From positions 186,001 to 250,000 of the forward strand of contig CAVYKN010000010.1 of NCBI GenBank assembly GCA_963769115.1: a stretch of 64,000 bases of DNA. Reading direction: 5' to 3'. Below the pieces are notes generated by a model. That model saw only the letters and a list, made by a program, of their open reading frames with translations, made no database searches and had not been told where the DNA came from. The DNA comes from DASTFY01 sp963769115. Its GTDB lineage: Bacteria; Actinomycetota; Acidimicrobiia; Acidimicrobiales; Ilumatobacteraceae. This document shows, piece by piece, positions 1 through 9,120 of the stretch. Within the stretch, counting starts at the first letter, position 1, and each line of letters starts with the position of its first letter. The translations under genes were made by a program, and so were the position numbers.

Positions 1-744
1 CTCGGTGACCGTGATCCCGGCCCGGGCCAGCGCGTCGCCGACCATGGCCGGCGTGGGCCGCCGGTTCGGGGCGCCGAGCACCACCAGGACCGCGGACCCC
101 GCGGTCAGGCCGGCGGCGAGGGCCAGGAGCAGGTCGGGCACCCCCGCGGTGCCGGCGATGGCCAGCACGAGCGCCAGGACGCCGAGAGCGATGTCACTGG
201 CCCGCCGCCAGGCCCGGGGAAGCCACGCCTTCCCGACGACGGTCGCCGCGGTCGCCGCCGCGAGGTACCAGACCGACGGGAAGCCCGGCGACGCCACCCA
301 CGTGTCGCCGTCCAGCGCCCCTTCGGTCCTGCCGGACAGCCCGACGGCGGCGTCCACCAGCGCGAGCACCGCGACGCCGGCCGCCGCCGCCAGCAGCCCG
401 ACGCCCAGTCGCCGCCACCGGCGCTGCACGACGAGGACGATGACGACCGCGAGCGGCACGAGGATGGCGCCCACCTGGGCGAGGGCGAGGGACAGCTCGC
501 GCACGGCCTCGGCCAGTCGTGACGCGGCGCGGCCCAGGTCGGTGGTGAGCCCGTCGCTGGTGTCGGAGGCGATGCTGACGAACAGCGCGAGGACGAACGT
601 GACGATCGCCCAGAGCACGAGGCGGACCACGTCGCCCGGGTGGCGGAAGTAGCGCTCGCCGGGAGCCTGGTCCCCGAGGCCGGCACCGCGGGGGACGGCC
701 GGATCGGCGCTGGTCGGCGGGCCGGGGACGTCGAGCTCGGTCAT
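1..744 (-). CDS. Polytopic membrane protein, N-terminal part (cut by window edge)
   Basis: The gene reads leftwards out of the window, so only about 248 N-terminal residues are visible. Its ATG at 744 overlaps the stop of the upstream UbiB-type gene in an ATGA, implying translational coupling. The visible part has a short polar N-terminus and then at least five hydrophobic segments (for example around LVLWAIVTFVLALFVSIA and GAILVPLAVVIVLVV). Its last visible residues run into a soluble-looking stretch (PAMVGDALARAGITV). This organisation and the neighbours (ABC1 kinase, PAP2-kinase fusion) recall actinobacterial flippase-like / lysylphosphatidylglycerol-synthase-TM proteins, but the diagnostic C-terminal domain lies outside the window. 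The family name is inference; membrane location is well supported. Confidence 0.6.
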   Translation of the reverse strand, partial: MTELDVPGPPTSADPAVPRGAGLGDQAPGERYFRHPGDVVRLVLWAIVTFVLALFVSIASDTSDGLTTDLGRAASRLAEAVRELSLALAQVGAILVPLAVVIVLVVQRRWRRLGVGLLAAAAGVAVLALVDAAVGLSGRTEGALDGDTWVASPGFPSVWYLAAATAATVVGKAWLPRAWRRASDIALGVLALVLAIAGTAGVPDLLLALAAGLTAGSAVLVVLGAPNRRPTPAMVGDALARAGITVTE

Positions 745-2708
745 ACCGTTCCGTCCCGGGCCACGCCGGCGACCACCCGCAGGCAGAGCACGGTGCCCGC
801 CAGCAGCCCTCCGTAGCCGAAGATCTCGAACAGGCCGACGCTGTCCGCCACCCCAGGACCCTCCTCCTCCGTCACCAGCAGCATGGTCGATACGGTCAGG
901 AACACCGCGCCGACCACCGCCAGCAGGCCCCGGTTCACGAGCGTCCGCAGGATGCGGCGGGAGTCCTCGTCGACCACGCTCCGGACGCGCAGGTCGCCCC
1001 GGCCGGCGAGCATGAGCGTGCGGTCCAGGCGGTCGGGGAGGCGGCGCAGGTGGGGGAGCATCGACAGGAGCTCCTGGCGCACGATCGTCTGGGGATCGAC
1101 GATCGCCGGGCCGTCCGTCGCCGTCAGCTGGCTGGTCGCCGCACCGACCAGCGTGACGCCGGGGCTGATGATGCCGAGGGTGCCGTCCAGGGTGACCATG
1201 GCCCGCGAGAGGATCACGAGGTCTCCGGGCAGGCGGATCCCGAACTCCGACAGGGTGGAGATGAGGTCCTGCAGGATCGACGGATCGACGGCGCCCCCGG
1301 GACGCAGGTGGTCGGCCATGAGGCGGGCGAACGAGCGCTCGAGCCGTTCGGGCGGCACGGCCTCGTCCATCTCCGCCACCCGCTCGACCCCGTCGCGCAG
1401 CAGCTCGACGTCCCTGCGGGCCAGCGCCGCCATCAGATCGACCATGGCCTTCTGCTGGATGGGGTCGAGGCGGCCGACGGCCCCGAAGTCGATCATGCCG
1501 AGCGTGCCGCCTTCGAGCACGAACACGTTGCCCGGGTGCGGATCGGCGTGGAAGAACCCGATGCTGAGGATCTGCTCCAGCATCGAGCGCAGCAGGTCGT
1601 CGGCCAGCGCGGCGCGGTCGTACCCCGACGCCGCCAGCGCCTCGCCGTCGGCGACCGTGAAGCCCTCGAACCGCTCCTGCACGAGCAGGCGGCGGGTGCA
1701 CAGCTCCTTGTGGACCTGAGGGATGCGCACGACCGAGTCCGGCCCCAGCAGGGTCCGCATCTCGTCCATGGCGTCGGCCTCGCGGAGGAAGTCGAGCTCG
1801 GCTCGCAGGCTGCGGGCGAACTGGTCGAGCACGTCTCCTGACCGCGTGCTCTGCCCGAACGCCGTCCGGCGCTGCACCAGGTTGGCCACCAGCGCGAGGG
1901 CGGCGAGGTCCCGCTCCATGACGTCCTCGATGCCGGGCCGCTGGACCTTCACCACCACCGGCTCGCCGGTGAGGAGCCGGGCGCGGTACGTCTGGCCGAT
2001 GGAGGCCGCGGCCAGGCATTCCCAGTCGAACTCCGAGAACACCTCGTCGACCGGCTGTCCCAGCTCGGCCTCGAGGACGGGCCGGATCCGCTCGACCACC
2101 TCGGGTCGGACACGGTTCTGGAGCTTGGCCAGCTCGGCGGCCAGCTCGGGTGAGATGAGGTCGACCCTGGTGGCCGCGATCTGGCCGAGCTTGACGGACA
2201 CGCCGCCCGCGTCCTCGAGCAGCCGGCGCAGGCGGACCCCGGTCGCCTCGGTCGACCGCTCGATCCGCCCGCGGGTGGAGAGCAGCGGCCCGAACCCCTC
2301 CCGCCGGGCGAGCTGCAGGAGCTCCCGGTAGCGGAGCAGCACGTCGACGCGGCGGCGGACAGCCCGGAATGGGCGGGGGACGACGATCAGTCCGGCCCGC
2401 TCGCCGGTGGCCAGCGTGCCGGGGCGGGCGAGGAGGTCGAGCGTGACGGCGGCCGCCATCGTGGCCGGGATGCCGATGGCGACCGTGTGGACGGCGAGAC
2501 CGTCCGCCCCCCAGTCCCAGTCGGCCAGGCCGAGGGCCAGCAGGCCGGCACAGCCCCACCCGATGACGCCGGCGAGGAGCGCCTTCGGCCAGCCGCGGCG
2601 CAGCCCGAGCAGACGGAGCGACACCGCGGTGATGGCGGCCGCGATGGCGATGGCGAGCGCGACGCGCACGATCTCACCGCCGAACGAGGTGGCTACGACG
2701 AGGTGCAT
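741..2708 (-). CDS. AarF/UbiB (ABC1) family atypical protein kinase
   Basis: This 655-residue protein has the ABC1/UbiB hallmarks in order: two to three hydrophobic segments in the first 90 residues, KLGQ in GGVSVKLGQIAATR near residue 170, a VKVQRPG lysine region near 250, HADPHPGNVFV near 380, MIDFGAVGRLD near 395, and two C-terminal membrane helices. Family members are membrane-associated atypical kinases or ATPases linked to isoprenoid-lipid metabolism; the substrate here is unknown. It lies 12 bp after the PAP2-kinase fusion and overlaps the next membrane-protein gene by 4 bp, so the cluster is probably one transcript. No frameshift is seen. Assignment to ubiquinone synthesis is not justified, since actinobacteria use menaquinone. 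Confidence 0.88.
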   Translation of the reverse strand: MHLVVATSFGGEIVRVALAIAIAAAITAVSLRLLGLRRGWPKALLAGVIGWGCAGLLALGLADWDWGADGLAVHTVAIGIPATMAAAVTLDLLARPGTLATGERAGLIVVPRPFRAVRRRVDVLLRYRELLQLARREGFGPLLSTRGRIERSTEATGVRLRRLLEDAGGVSVKLGQIAATRVDLISPELAAELAKLQNRVRPEVVERIRPVLEAELGQPVDEVFSEFDWECLAAASIGQTYRARLLTGEPVVVKVQRPGIEDVMERDLAALALVANLVQRRTAFGQSTRSGDVLDQFARSLRAELDFLREADAMDEMRTLLGPDSVVRIPQVHKELCTRRLLVQERFEGFTVADGEALAASGYDRAALADDLLRSMLEQILSIGFFHADPHPGNVFVLEGGTLGMIDFGAVGRLDPIQQKAMVDLMAALARRDVELLRDGVERVAEMDEAVPPERLERSFARLMADHLRPGGAVDPSILQDLISTLSEFGIRLPGDLVILSRAMVTLDGTLGIISPGVTLVGAATSQLTATDGPAIVDPQTIVRQELLSMLPHLRRLPDRLDRTLMLAGRGDLRVRSVVDEDSRRILRTLVNRGLLAVVGAVFLTVSTMLLVTEEEGPGVADSVGLFEIFGYGGLLAGTVLCLRVVAGVARDGTV

Positions 2709-2720
2709 CGCGACCGGGCC

Positions 2721-4960
2721 TCAGCCGCCGCCGGTGCACGGCGGCGCGTCGGCTCCGCACAGCTTCAGCCCGTTGGTGCGCTCGTCCACGGCGTCGACCA
2801 ACGTGCGGCGGGGCTGGAAGGCCAGCGCGCTGTCAGCGGCGAACAGCAGCTCGGTGTCGGCATCGGCGCCGAAGTCGAACTCGTAGGTCACGCAGCCGCC
2901 CTCGAACCGGTAGTACCGGGTGGACCTGAGCTCGGGCGGGAGCCGCTCGGGCTCCTCGAACCGCTCCATGTCCGACTCGTCGCTGAGCACCTCGACCGCC
3001 TCGTCCGTGCGGCAGCCCGACGGTGGCAGCAACGTGACGGTCACGGCTCTGTCGCCGGCGCGATCGGAGTCCAACCAGAAGCTGGCCTCGCCGCGCTTGA
3101 TGCCCACGCCGCCGAGCTCCCATCCGGCGGGGAGCGCGGCCATGCACGGGACGGAGGTGGCCGACGGGACGGCCTGCGCCATGAGCACCAGCACGGTGTC
3201 CGTCCCGCAGCTCGGCGTGCCGTTTGCCCTCGAGCTGGGCGGGCACGAAGAGGTTGAACGTGGCCAACAGGGCGAGGAGGCCGCCGATGAGGACCCCGCC
3301 GGCCAGCAGCACCCGCTTGACGCTCCAGCGCTGGAGCGAGACCGGGCGGCACGGCGGGGCCAGCTCCCGGAACTGGGTCACGAGATCGCGACCGTCGCGC
3401 TTCATCATCATCCGGAGCTGGGTCGGGCTGGCGACGCCGCGGGTGGCGGCGAACGCCTCCGCGATCTCGTCGGGCGTGAACAGCCGGGTCGCCCGCTCGT
3501 AGACCCTCGGCGCATCGGTCCGCACGGCGAGGACCAGCATCATGTTGGCCAGGTCGATGGCCTGGCGCCACGGCGAGGGCCGGGCCTGCACGAACGCCAC
3601 GTCGATCACGAGCAGCTCGCCGTCGCGGACCAGCAGGTTGGCGGGCTTGATGTCGCGATGGGCCAGGCCGGCGTCCCACAGCCGGCGGATCAGGACGAGG
3701 CCCTGGTCGATGATGTCGTCGTCGACGGTCGCCTCGCCGATCTCGACGGCGCCGTAGAAGAACTCCGTGACGAGCAGGTACTCGCGCTCGGGCGTCATCT
3801 CGACGATGCCGTACGGCGCCGCGGTGTGGATGCCCGCGTCGCGCACCAGGCGCAGCGCGTAGTCCTCGTACTGCACCAGCCGGCGGACGGACTGGAAGGG
3901 CTTCTCGTCCTCCAGGCGGCCGTAGAGGATGGTGCGACCCAACTTGTACCAGCGGTCGGCCCGCACGTGGTTCATGGCGTAGAGCTTCCCGAACAGGTAC
4001 GTGTCGGGGTCGCCCTCCACCCGCAGGCGCAGCGGGGTCGAGCCGCCGGAGCCGGCCAGACCCACAGGCTTGATCTCGATCACGGTCAGGCCGAGCTGGT
4101 CGCGCAGCGCGTGGCGGATGGCCTCGCCCCGTTCGCCGGTGACGTCGAGGTGGGCCGTCTTGCCCCTGCTGTAGACGACGGGGAAGACCTCGTTGGGCGT
4201 GAAGAACCGGAAGGCGTTCACGAGGATCGCCGACCGTCAGCGCCACCGAGACCAGGGCGTCACTCGGGTGGTCGACGCCCAGGTAGAAGCGGGCGAAGCA
4301 GTAGACGGCCACGATGACGGCGCCGACGATCTTGGCCTGCGAACGGGCCCGGCCGGCGACGACGAGCGTGTAGAGGTACCCGATGACGAGGATGGTCACG
4401 ACGGCCACCGGGGCCGACGGGATCGAGAAGCCCTTCCAGCGATCGAGGATCGTCACGTCGTAGGGCCTCGGTCGCCGGAAGCCTTCGATGAGCGCCACGC
4501 CGACGATCTGGATGAGGAGGACGCCGCCCAGGTACGTGAAGAGGTGGCGCCAGCGGCGGAAGACCAGCAGGGCGATGATCAGCGCCAGCGCCAAGACCGT
4601 GAACGACCAGCCCAGCCCGATGCGGTCGATGCCCTTGAAGACGTCGGTGAGCCACGGCGTGCGGATGCGGGCGATGGCGCGCAGGATCGCGGTGTCGATC
4701 TGGTCGATCAGCCGCCGGACGCCCGGGAAGATGCGGGCCAGGATGAGGACGGCGACGATGGCGACCACGAGGGCCAGCCAGCCCTTGCCGGTGGATCCGA
4801 GGCTGCGCGGGAGCGGGGGAGGAGCGCCCGACGGGCGGCGGCGCCGGCCGGCGTGCCGGGCGGTCGGCGGCACCGGCAGCGACGAGCGGGTCCTGGTCGC
4901 CGCCGTCGTGACGGGCGCCGAGGGAGCCGGAGCCGTGGTCGGCCGGACGTCGCCGCTCAC
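2721..4960 (-). CDS. PAP2-like phosphatase / protein-kinase-like fusion membrane protein (two apparent frameshifts)
   Basis: Three reading frames join into one protein of about 746 residues. The PAP2-like domain (residues ~60-245) has membrane helices, RRPRPYDV and RFYLGVDHPSD. A kinase-like domain follows with HRDIKPANLLV and IDVAF where DFG is usual, then one membrane helix (VLLAGGVLIGGLLALLATFNL) and a Cys-containing outer domain. The joins need removal of one base near 4228 (GGCGATCCTC to GGCATCCTC) and one T in the TTT at 3223-3225. Both restore continuous sensible protein, so I read them as consensus errors. The PAP2 motif that is normally PSGH reads PSAP here, removing a usual catalytic histidine. 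The GTG start at 4960 overlaps the upstream stop in GTGA. The role is probably in envelope lipid metabolism, by context only. Confidence 0.72.
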
Positions 4961-5895
4961 GCCAGGCCCTGCTCTCGCAACCACTCGGCGGCGACGGTCC
5001 GCGGGGTGCCGGCGTCGAGCAGCGCGTTGAGCCGGCGCAGCTCGTCGGTCGTCAGCCGTTCGGAGACGGCGTCGACGGTGTCGACCAGTTCCTGCCCCCA
5101 GCGGTCGACGACGTCCTGGCGTACGAGCGGGGTCACGTTCTCCGCCGGCTGCAGCTGGCGATCGTCGGCGAGCACGACGAGGTCGTCGGCGTCGATGGTG
5201 GCCGCGGTCGTGAACATCAGCGCCACGTCGATCGCGCCGTCCTGCAGCGCCTCACGGGTGCGGGGCCCGGCAGGGTCGAGGGCGAGCACGGTGCCGAACT
5301 TGATCCCGTAGTGGTCCTGCAGGCCCTCCAGGCAGAGCGGCCGGGTAGCGCACTCCGGTGGCCCCCCGAAGCTGAGGTCGCCGGCCAGCGGGGCGAGGTC
5401 GCTGAGCTTCTCGACGCCGAGGCGCTCAGCCGTGGCCCGGGTGACGACGAAGGCGTTGGCATCCTGCGCCGGCGACGGGGCCAATGCCACCAGCCCGCGC
5501 TCGGCCGCCGACCGGCTGAGTGCCTCGTGGGTGGAGGCCGCGTCAGCCGTCGGGCTGGTGTCGCCCAGGCTCAGGAAGGTGAGGGCAGTCCCCGCGTACT
5601 CCGGCACCAGCTCCAGCAGGCCCCGCACGAGCGCCGGGGCGACGATCTCACGGGGGCCGACCGCGCCGGCCCGCTCGACGGCGTAGCCCTCACCCTCGAG
5701 GGCCTGGGCGTAGAGCTCGGAGAGCAGGGCGCTCTCGGCGAAGTCGAAGGACCCGACGGTGACCGCATCGTCGTCCAGCGCGCTCGGCGTCGACGCGGGA
5801 CGGTCGTCCTGGCCACAGGCGACCGGGACCAGCCCCAGCAGCATGGCGAGCCCGAGGCGGACGGCGGCGTTTCTCGCTCGTCGGCCTTCGCCCAC
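4957..5895 (-). CDS. OsmF/OpuBC-type substrate-binding lipoprotein
   Basis: The 312-residue protein opens with a basic N-terminus, a hydrophobic core and a lipobox ending in LVPVAC, so it should be lipid-anchored outside the membrane. The mature part resembles QAT-family substrate-binding proteins for glycine betaine, choline or carnitine: VGSFDFAESALLSELYAQAL at the start, VPEYAGTAL near residue 100, and a C-terminal module ending TPRTVAAEWLREQGLA. No permease or ATPase of such a transporter is adjacent. It instead heads the PAP2-kinase/UbiB cluster and its stop overlaps the next start (GTGA). It may therefore be a ligand sensor or lipid-cluster component rather than an importer subunit; that is inference. 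Confidence 0.8.
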   Translation of the reverse strand: MGEGRRARNAAVRLGLAMLLGLVPVACGQDDRPASTPSALDDDAVTVGSFDFAESALLSELYAQALEGEGYAVERAGAVGPREIVAPALVRGLLELVPEYAGTALTFLSLGDTSPTADAASTHEALSRSAAERGLVALAPSPAQDANAFVVTRATAERLGVEKLSDLAPLAGDLSFGGPPECATRPLCLEGLQDHYGIKFGTVLALDPAGPRTREALQDGAIDVALMFTTAATIDADDLVVLADDRQLQPAENVTPLVRQDVVDRWGQELVDTVDAVSERLTTDELRRLNALLDAGTPRTVAAEWLREQGLA

Positions 5896-6013
5896 GATGG
5901 TCCTCCCTGCGCGGCCCCTCCTGGCCGGTGCCGGATCAGCTTTGCACAGGGCGCACCACGCCCCGCGCGGGCCGCGTCCTCAGGTGGGGCCTCACGTGGG
6001 GCCCCGAGCGCCC

Positions 6014-6891
6014 TCAGGTCGGCGGCGGAGTGGCGGGCGGGGTGGTCGGCGAGGTCTCCGGGGTGGTGGGTACCTCGAAGGTGGTCGTCGTGCCCGTGGT
6101 GGTGGTTTCGGCCACCGTGGTCGGTGGGTCTGTCGGGATCGTGGGTGGGTCCGTCGGAGGCGGATCGGTGGGCGGCGGGTCCGTCGGGATCGGTCGGCGG
6201 GTCCGTCGGGACGGTCGGCGGGTCCGTGGGAGGCGTGGTCGGGATCGTCGTCGGGTCGGTGGGGGGCGGGGTCGTCGTGGTGGTCGTGCGCGGCGGGCGG
6301 GGCGGGCGCGTCGAGGGCGGGGCTGCGTCGGCGCCGGCGTCGGTGCCGGGGTCCCCGGAGTGGGGCTGTTCGGGAGCTGCGGTCGGCGGGCGGCTGGTTG
6401 GTGACCGGCGGGAGCGGGGTGATGCGGATCGAGGTGGTCCCGCGGGCGACCACACCGGCCAGTACGGCGGCACTCAGCGGGCTACCCGTCGTCGTGGGGA
6501 CGCCGGTGGAGCTGGTGGTGGTGTTGGCAGGCGCCGTGACCGAGAACGTGAACGGGGCGAAGACCGGGGCCACGAGCGTCCGGACGTCCTCCTCGGACTG
6601 GGAGCCGGGAGCCGTCGTCGGACCCGCGGTGTCCTCCGTGCTCACGTTGACCCCGTCGTTCGGGTTGTTGGGCAGGGCCAGCCCCACCACACCGGCGCCG
6701 AAGAGCGCGGCGGCGGCACCGAAGGCCCACAGCACGCGCTTGCGGGTGCTGGGATCGCCGTCGTCGTCGGTCGGTTCGGGCGCGGGGAACGAGAGGGGCG
6801 GCTCGAACACGGGAGGCTGGAGGGAACCGCCGGCCGGCTGGGCGTTGCCCCCGCCTTCCTCGTTCCCGGGCATCCCGGTCTGTCCCACCAT
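6014..6891 (-). CDS. Membrane protein with long Thr/Pro-rich tail (frameshifts in tail)
   Basis: An acidic, Pro/Gly-rich N-terminus (about 70 residues) precedes one hydrophobic segment (LWAFGAAAALFGAGVVGLAL) and an outer region of about 100 residues. The 3' third then encodes Thr/Pro repeats of the TDPPTVPTDPPTD kind, ending ...TTTTGTTTTFEVPTTPETSPTTPPATPPPT with a stop at 6014. These repeats are split over more than one frame (changes near 6390 and 6190), so at least two indels are present. I start it at ATG 6891 because a purine-rich GAGAGAGGAAGAG lies immediately upstream. I do not recognise a family. The repeat tail suggests an extracytoplasmic spacer or wall-associated segment. Confidence 0.55.
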
Positions 6892-7240
6892 CTCTTCCTC
6901 TCTCCCGCTCGATGCGCTGTCGGCGCCGCGGCCCGACATCGGGCCCGACACCGATCTTCAACAAAGTCGCCTCGACGATCGTAGCGCGCGGTCACGTCGC
7001 GCGGATGGTTGCTCCGGCGCCATTTCTCCCGCTCATCGTGGTCGTCGAGAGAACTGTGGCGACCGTGGCGGGTGCCACCGCCACGCGGCGCGGGCAGGGG
7101 TACGGGCGCGGCGCGGTGCCGTCACAGCTGGCCTCTGCGCGCTCGCCGCGCGTCGCCGTCATGCAGGTGTCACAGAGGTGTCACGCGGGGCGCCGAGGGC
7201 GAGATCACGCGCGGTGGCGACACGCGCGCCGAGCGTGCGC
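6892..7240. other. Intergenic region, no gene seen
   Basis: This stretch separates two minus-strand genes. I found no convincing coding frame or RNA gene. It contains the direct repeat annotated at 7165-7184, and otherwise GC-rich sequence that may hold the promoter of the Thr/Pro-rich protein. Confidence 0.4.
7165..7184. repeat. Direct repeat AGGTGTCAC x2, 11-bp period
   Basis: AGGTGTCAC occurs at 7165-7173 and 7176-7184, separated by AG. Starts are 11 bp apart, about one helical turn, which is the geometry of a side-by-side operator. It lies about 275 bp upstream of the Thr/Pro-rich membrane protein start and just 3' of the PaaX-like gene. No regulator can be assigned. Confidence 0.4.
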
Positions 7241-8092
7241 TCAGGTCCTGCCGGCTCGGTCGTTGGTCTTCTCGGCCCCGGCGAACCAACCGGCCAGCTC
7301 CGCCGCGAAGGCCGCCTGATATCGGGAGTACGCGGCGCGGAGCTCGGCACCCGGCCAGTCGGAACCGGCCAGCGCCGGCGGCAGCAGGGGATCGCGCCGG
7401 ATCTGTTGGAGCGCAGCGGCCCCGACGGCGAAGGCCTCCCCGAGCCCCGAGTCGTCACGGTGCTCCAGCGCCGACGTGACCGGCTCGAGCCGGGCCAGGA
7501 GCGCCCGAGCCCGGGAGGACGCCGCCGCCAGCCCGAACAGCTCGGGCGAGGGTTCGGAGCCGGGCACCGGTCGACCGGACCAGACCCACGCCTGTTCGGT
7601 CAGCGTCTCGAGCGCGACGGGTGGTGTGGCCTCGGGCGGGAGGTTGGCCGGTCGACCCCACACGCCGTCGCGAAGCTCGGCCAGGCGGGCGGCCGCGGCG
7701 GCCCGGCGGAGCTCGGCCCGTGCCGGCGCCGGCCGGGAGCCAGGGCGGACGAACCAGAGCACCCACTGGCCGTCCCACGGGAGGAGGCCGGGGGCCAGCG
7801 ACCAGTCCTGGCCGGGCTGGCGACGCCGCAGCCGGCCGGCCAGCTCGTACCGCCCGTCGCGCGTCCGCAGCTCGCCGGCCTCGACCATCCGGGAGAGGGC
7901 CACCCTCGTCGTGCCCTCGGCGATGCCCAGGTGCGCGCACCACCGCACCAGCAGCGCGCCGCGCGCCCGAGGCGGGTGCATGCCGAGCAGCAGGCTGGCG
8001 ATGACCGAGCGAGGGCTCAGTGGGCGCAGGAGCGGCTCTCCGTCCGCGGCGACCGGGCCCCTGGGGCCCTTGCTGTTACGTGGTGGCGACAT
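7241..8092 (-). CDS. PaaX-family transcriptional regulator
   Basis: The 283-residue protein starts with a PaaX-like winged-helix region (RSVIASLLLGMHPPRARGALLVRW, then GTTRVALSRMVEAGELRTRDGRYEL, residues ~25-85). A central region and a helical C-terminal domain follow. PaaX proteins are GntR-like repressors that classically sense phenylacetyl-CoA, but relatives control other catabolic genes. Here it is divergent from a fatty acid desaturase with only 26 bp between starts, so that gene is its most likely target. No phenylacetate genes are nearby. The effector is unknown. Confidence 0.8.
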   Translation of the reverse strand: MSPPRNSKGPRGPVAADGEPLLRPLSPRSVIASLLLGMHPPRARGALLVRWCAHLGIAEGTTRVALSRMVEAGELRTRDGRYELAGRLRRRQPGQDWSLAPGLLPWDGQWVLWFVRPGSRPAPARAELRRAAAAARLAELRDGVWGRPANLPPEATPPVALETLTEQAWVWSGRPVPGSEPSPELFGLAAASSRARALLARLEPVTSALEHRDDSGLGEAFAVGAAALQQIRRDPLLPPALAGSDWPGAELRAAYSRYQAAFAAELAGWFAGAEKTNDRAGRT

Positions 8093-8118
8093 CTGTCCGG
8101 AGAGTGTAAGGTAGAGGC

Positions 8119-9120
8119 GTGGCCGTGCGCACCACCATGCTCCCGCCCGACGACCTGCTGGTCACGCCGGTCGCCGACGGGGAAATCCTCCCGACCGGAC
8201 GCCCCGTCCCCGCGCTCCGGGCGGACCTGCGCCGCGTCCCGTCCGTGCGCAACGCCTTCAGCGTCCTCAGCGCCTACGTGCAGACGCTGGGCATCATCGT
8301 CGCCGCGGTCTGGATCGGTCGCTGGTGGGCGTACGTCCTCGCCTTCCTGCTCATGGGGCGGGCGCACGCGCAGTTCGCCGCGCTGATGCACGAGGCTGCG
8401 CACCGGCTGCTGTTCCGCAACAAGGCGCTCAACGACTGGGTCGGCCGCTGGCTCCTGGGTTACCCGTCGTTCGCCCCGACCGATCAGTACCGGCGGGCCC
8501 ACATGGCCCACCATCGGGAGGAGTTCGGCCCGGAGGAGCCCGACATTCCCCTGTACATCGGCTACCCGATCCCGCCGGACTCGTTCCGCCGCAAGTTGTG
8601 GCGCGACGCCACCGGCCAGACCGGCTGGAAGCTGCTGAAGAGCCTGCTGCGGGGCACCCGCTCGTCCGACCCCGCGACGAAGCGGGCCGCCCGCTCGATC
8701 GTCGGTGTGCAGCTCGGCCTGGCCGCCATCTCCGCGCTGGCCGGTTACCCGCTCGTCTACTGGCTGCTGTGGTTCGCGCCGTACATGACCGTGTGGCGGG
8801 TCATCAACCGGCTGCGGTCGATCGCCGAGCACGGCGGGATGACCCGCTCCAAGGACCGCCGCCGCACCACCCATTCCGTCCGCCAGCACTTCCCGGCCCG
8901 GTTCGTGCTCGTGCCCTACTGGATCGGCTGGCACCTCGCCCACCACTGCGACAGCGGCATCCCGATGCGCAACCTGCGCCGCTACCACGAGGAGCTCGTC
9001 CGCTCCGGCTACATCTCTCCCGGCTTGGAGTACGCCAGCTATCCCTCGCTGTGGCGGGCCCTGGCATCGGGCGCACCCAAGAACGCGTCCGCGGCGGCCG
9101 CCGGCGCTGCTCAGGCGTAG
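8119..9120 (+). CDS. Membrane fatty acid desaturase
   Basis: The three histidine boxes of the di-iron membrane desaturases are present: HEAAH (~residue 93), HMAHH (~130) and HLAHH (~276). They are interleaved with hydrophobic segments in a protein of 333 residues, normal for the family. It would introduce a double bond into an acyl chain at the membrane, or hydroxylate a related lipid. The GTG at 8119 follows TAAGGT (8107-8112) by only a few bases, which could make a leaderless transcript; GTG 8125 or ATG 8137 are alternative starts. It is divergent from the PaaX-like regulator, and its 3' end overlaps the convergent oxidoreductase by 10 bp. Confidence 0.87.
   Translation: MAVRTTMLPPDDLLVTPVADGEILPTGRPVPALRADLRRVPSVRNAFSVLSAYVQTLGIIVAAVWIGRWWAYVLAFLLMGRAHAQFAALMHEAAHRLLFRNKALNDWVGRWLLGYPSFAPTDQYRRAHMAHHREEFGPEEPDIPLYIGYPIPPDSFRRKLWRDATGQTGWKLLKSLLRGTRSSDPATKRAARSIVGVQLGLAAISALAGYPLVYWLLWFAPYMTVWRVINRLRSIAEHGGMTRSKDRRRTTHSVRQHFPARFVLVPYWIGWHLAHHCDSGIPMRNLRRYHEELVRSGYISPGLEYASYPSLWRALASGAPKNASAAAAGAAQA

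Noticed and set aside
883..2331. Long plus-strand open frames opposite the UbiB-type gene
   Set aside because: Their translations are Arg/Ser/Pro-rich without motifs; they are shadows of the minus-strand gene in GC-rich DNA.
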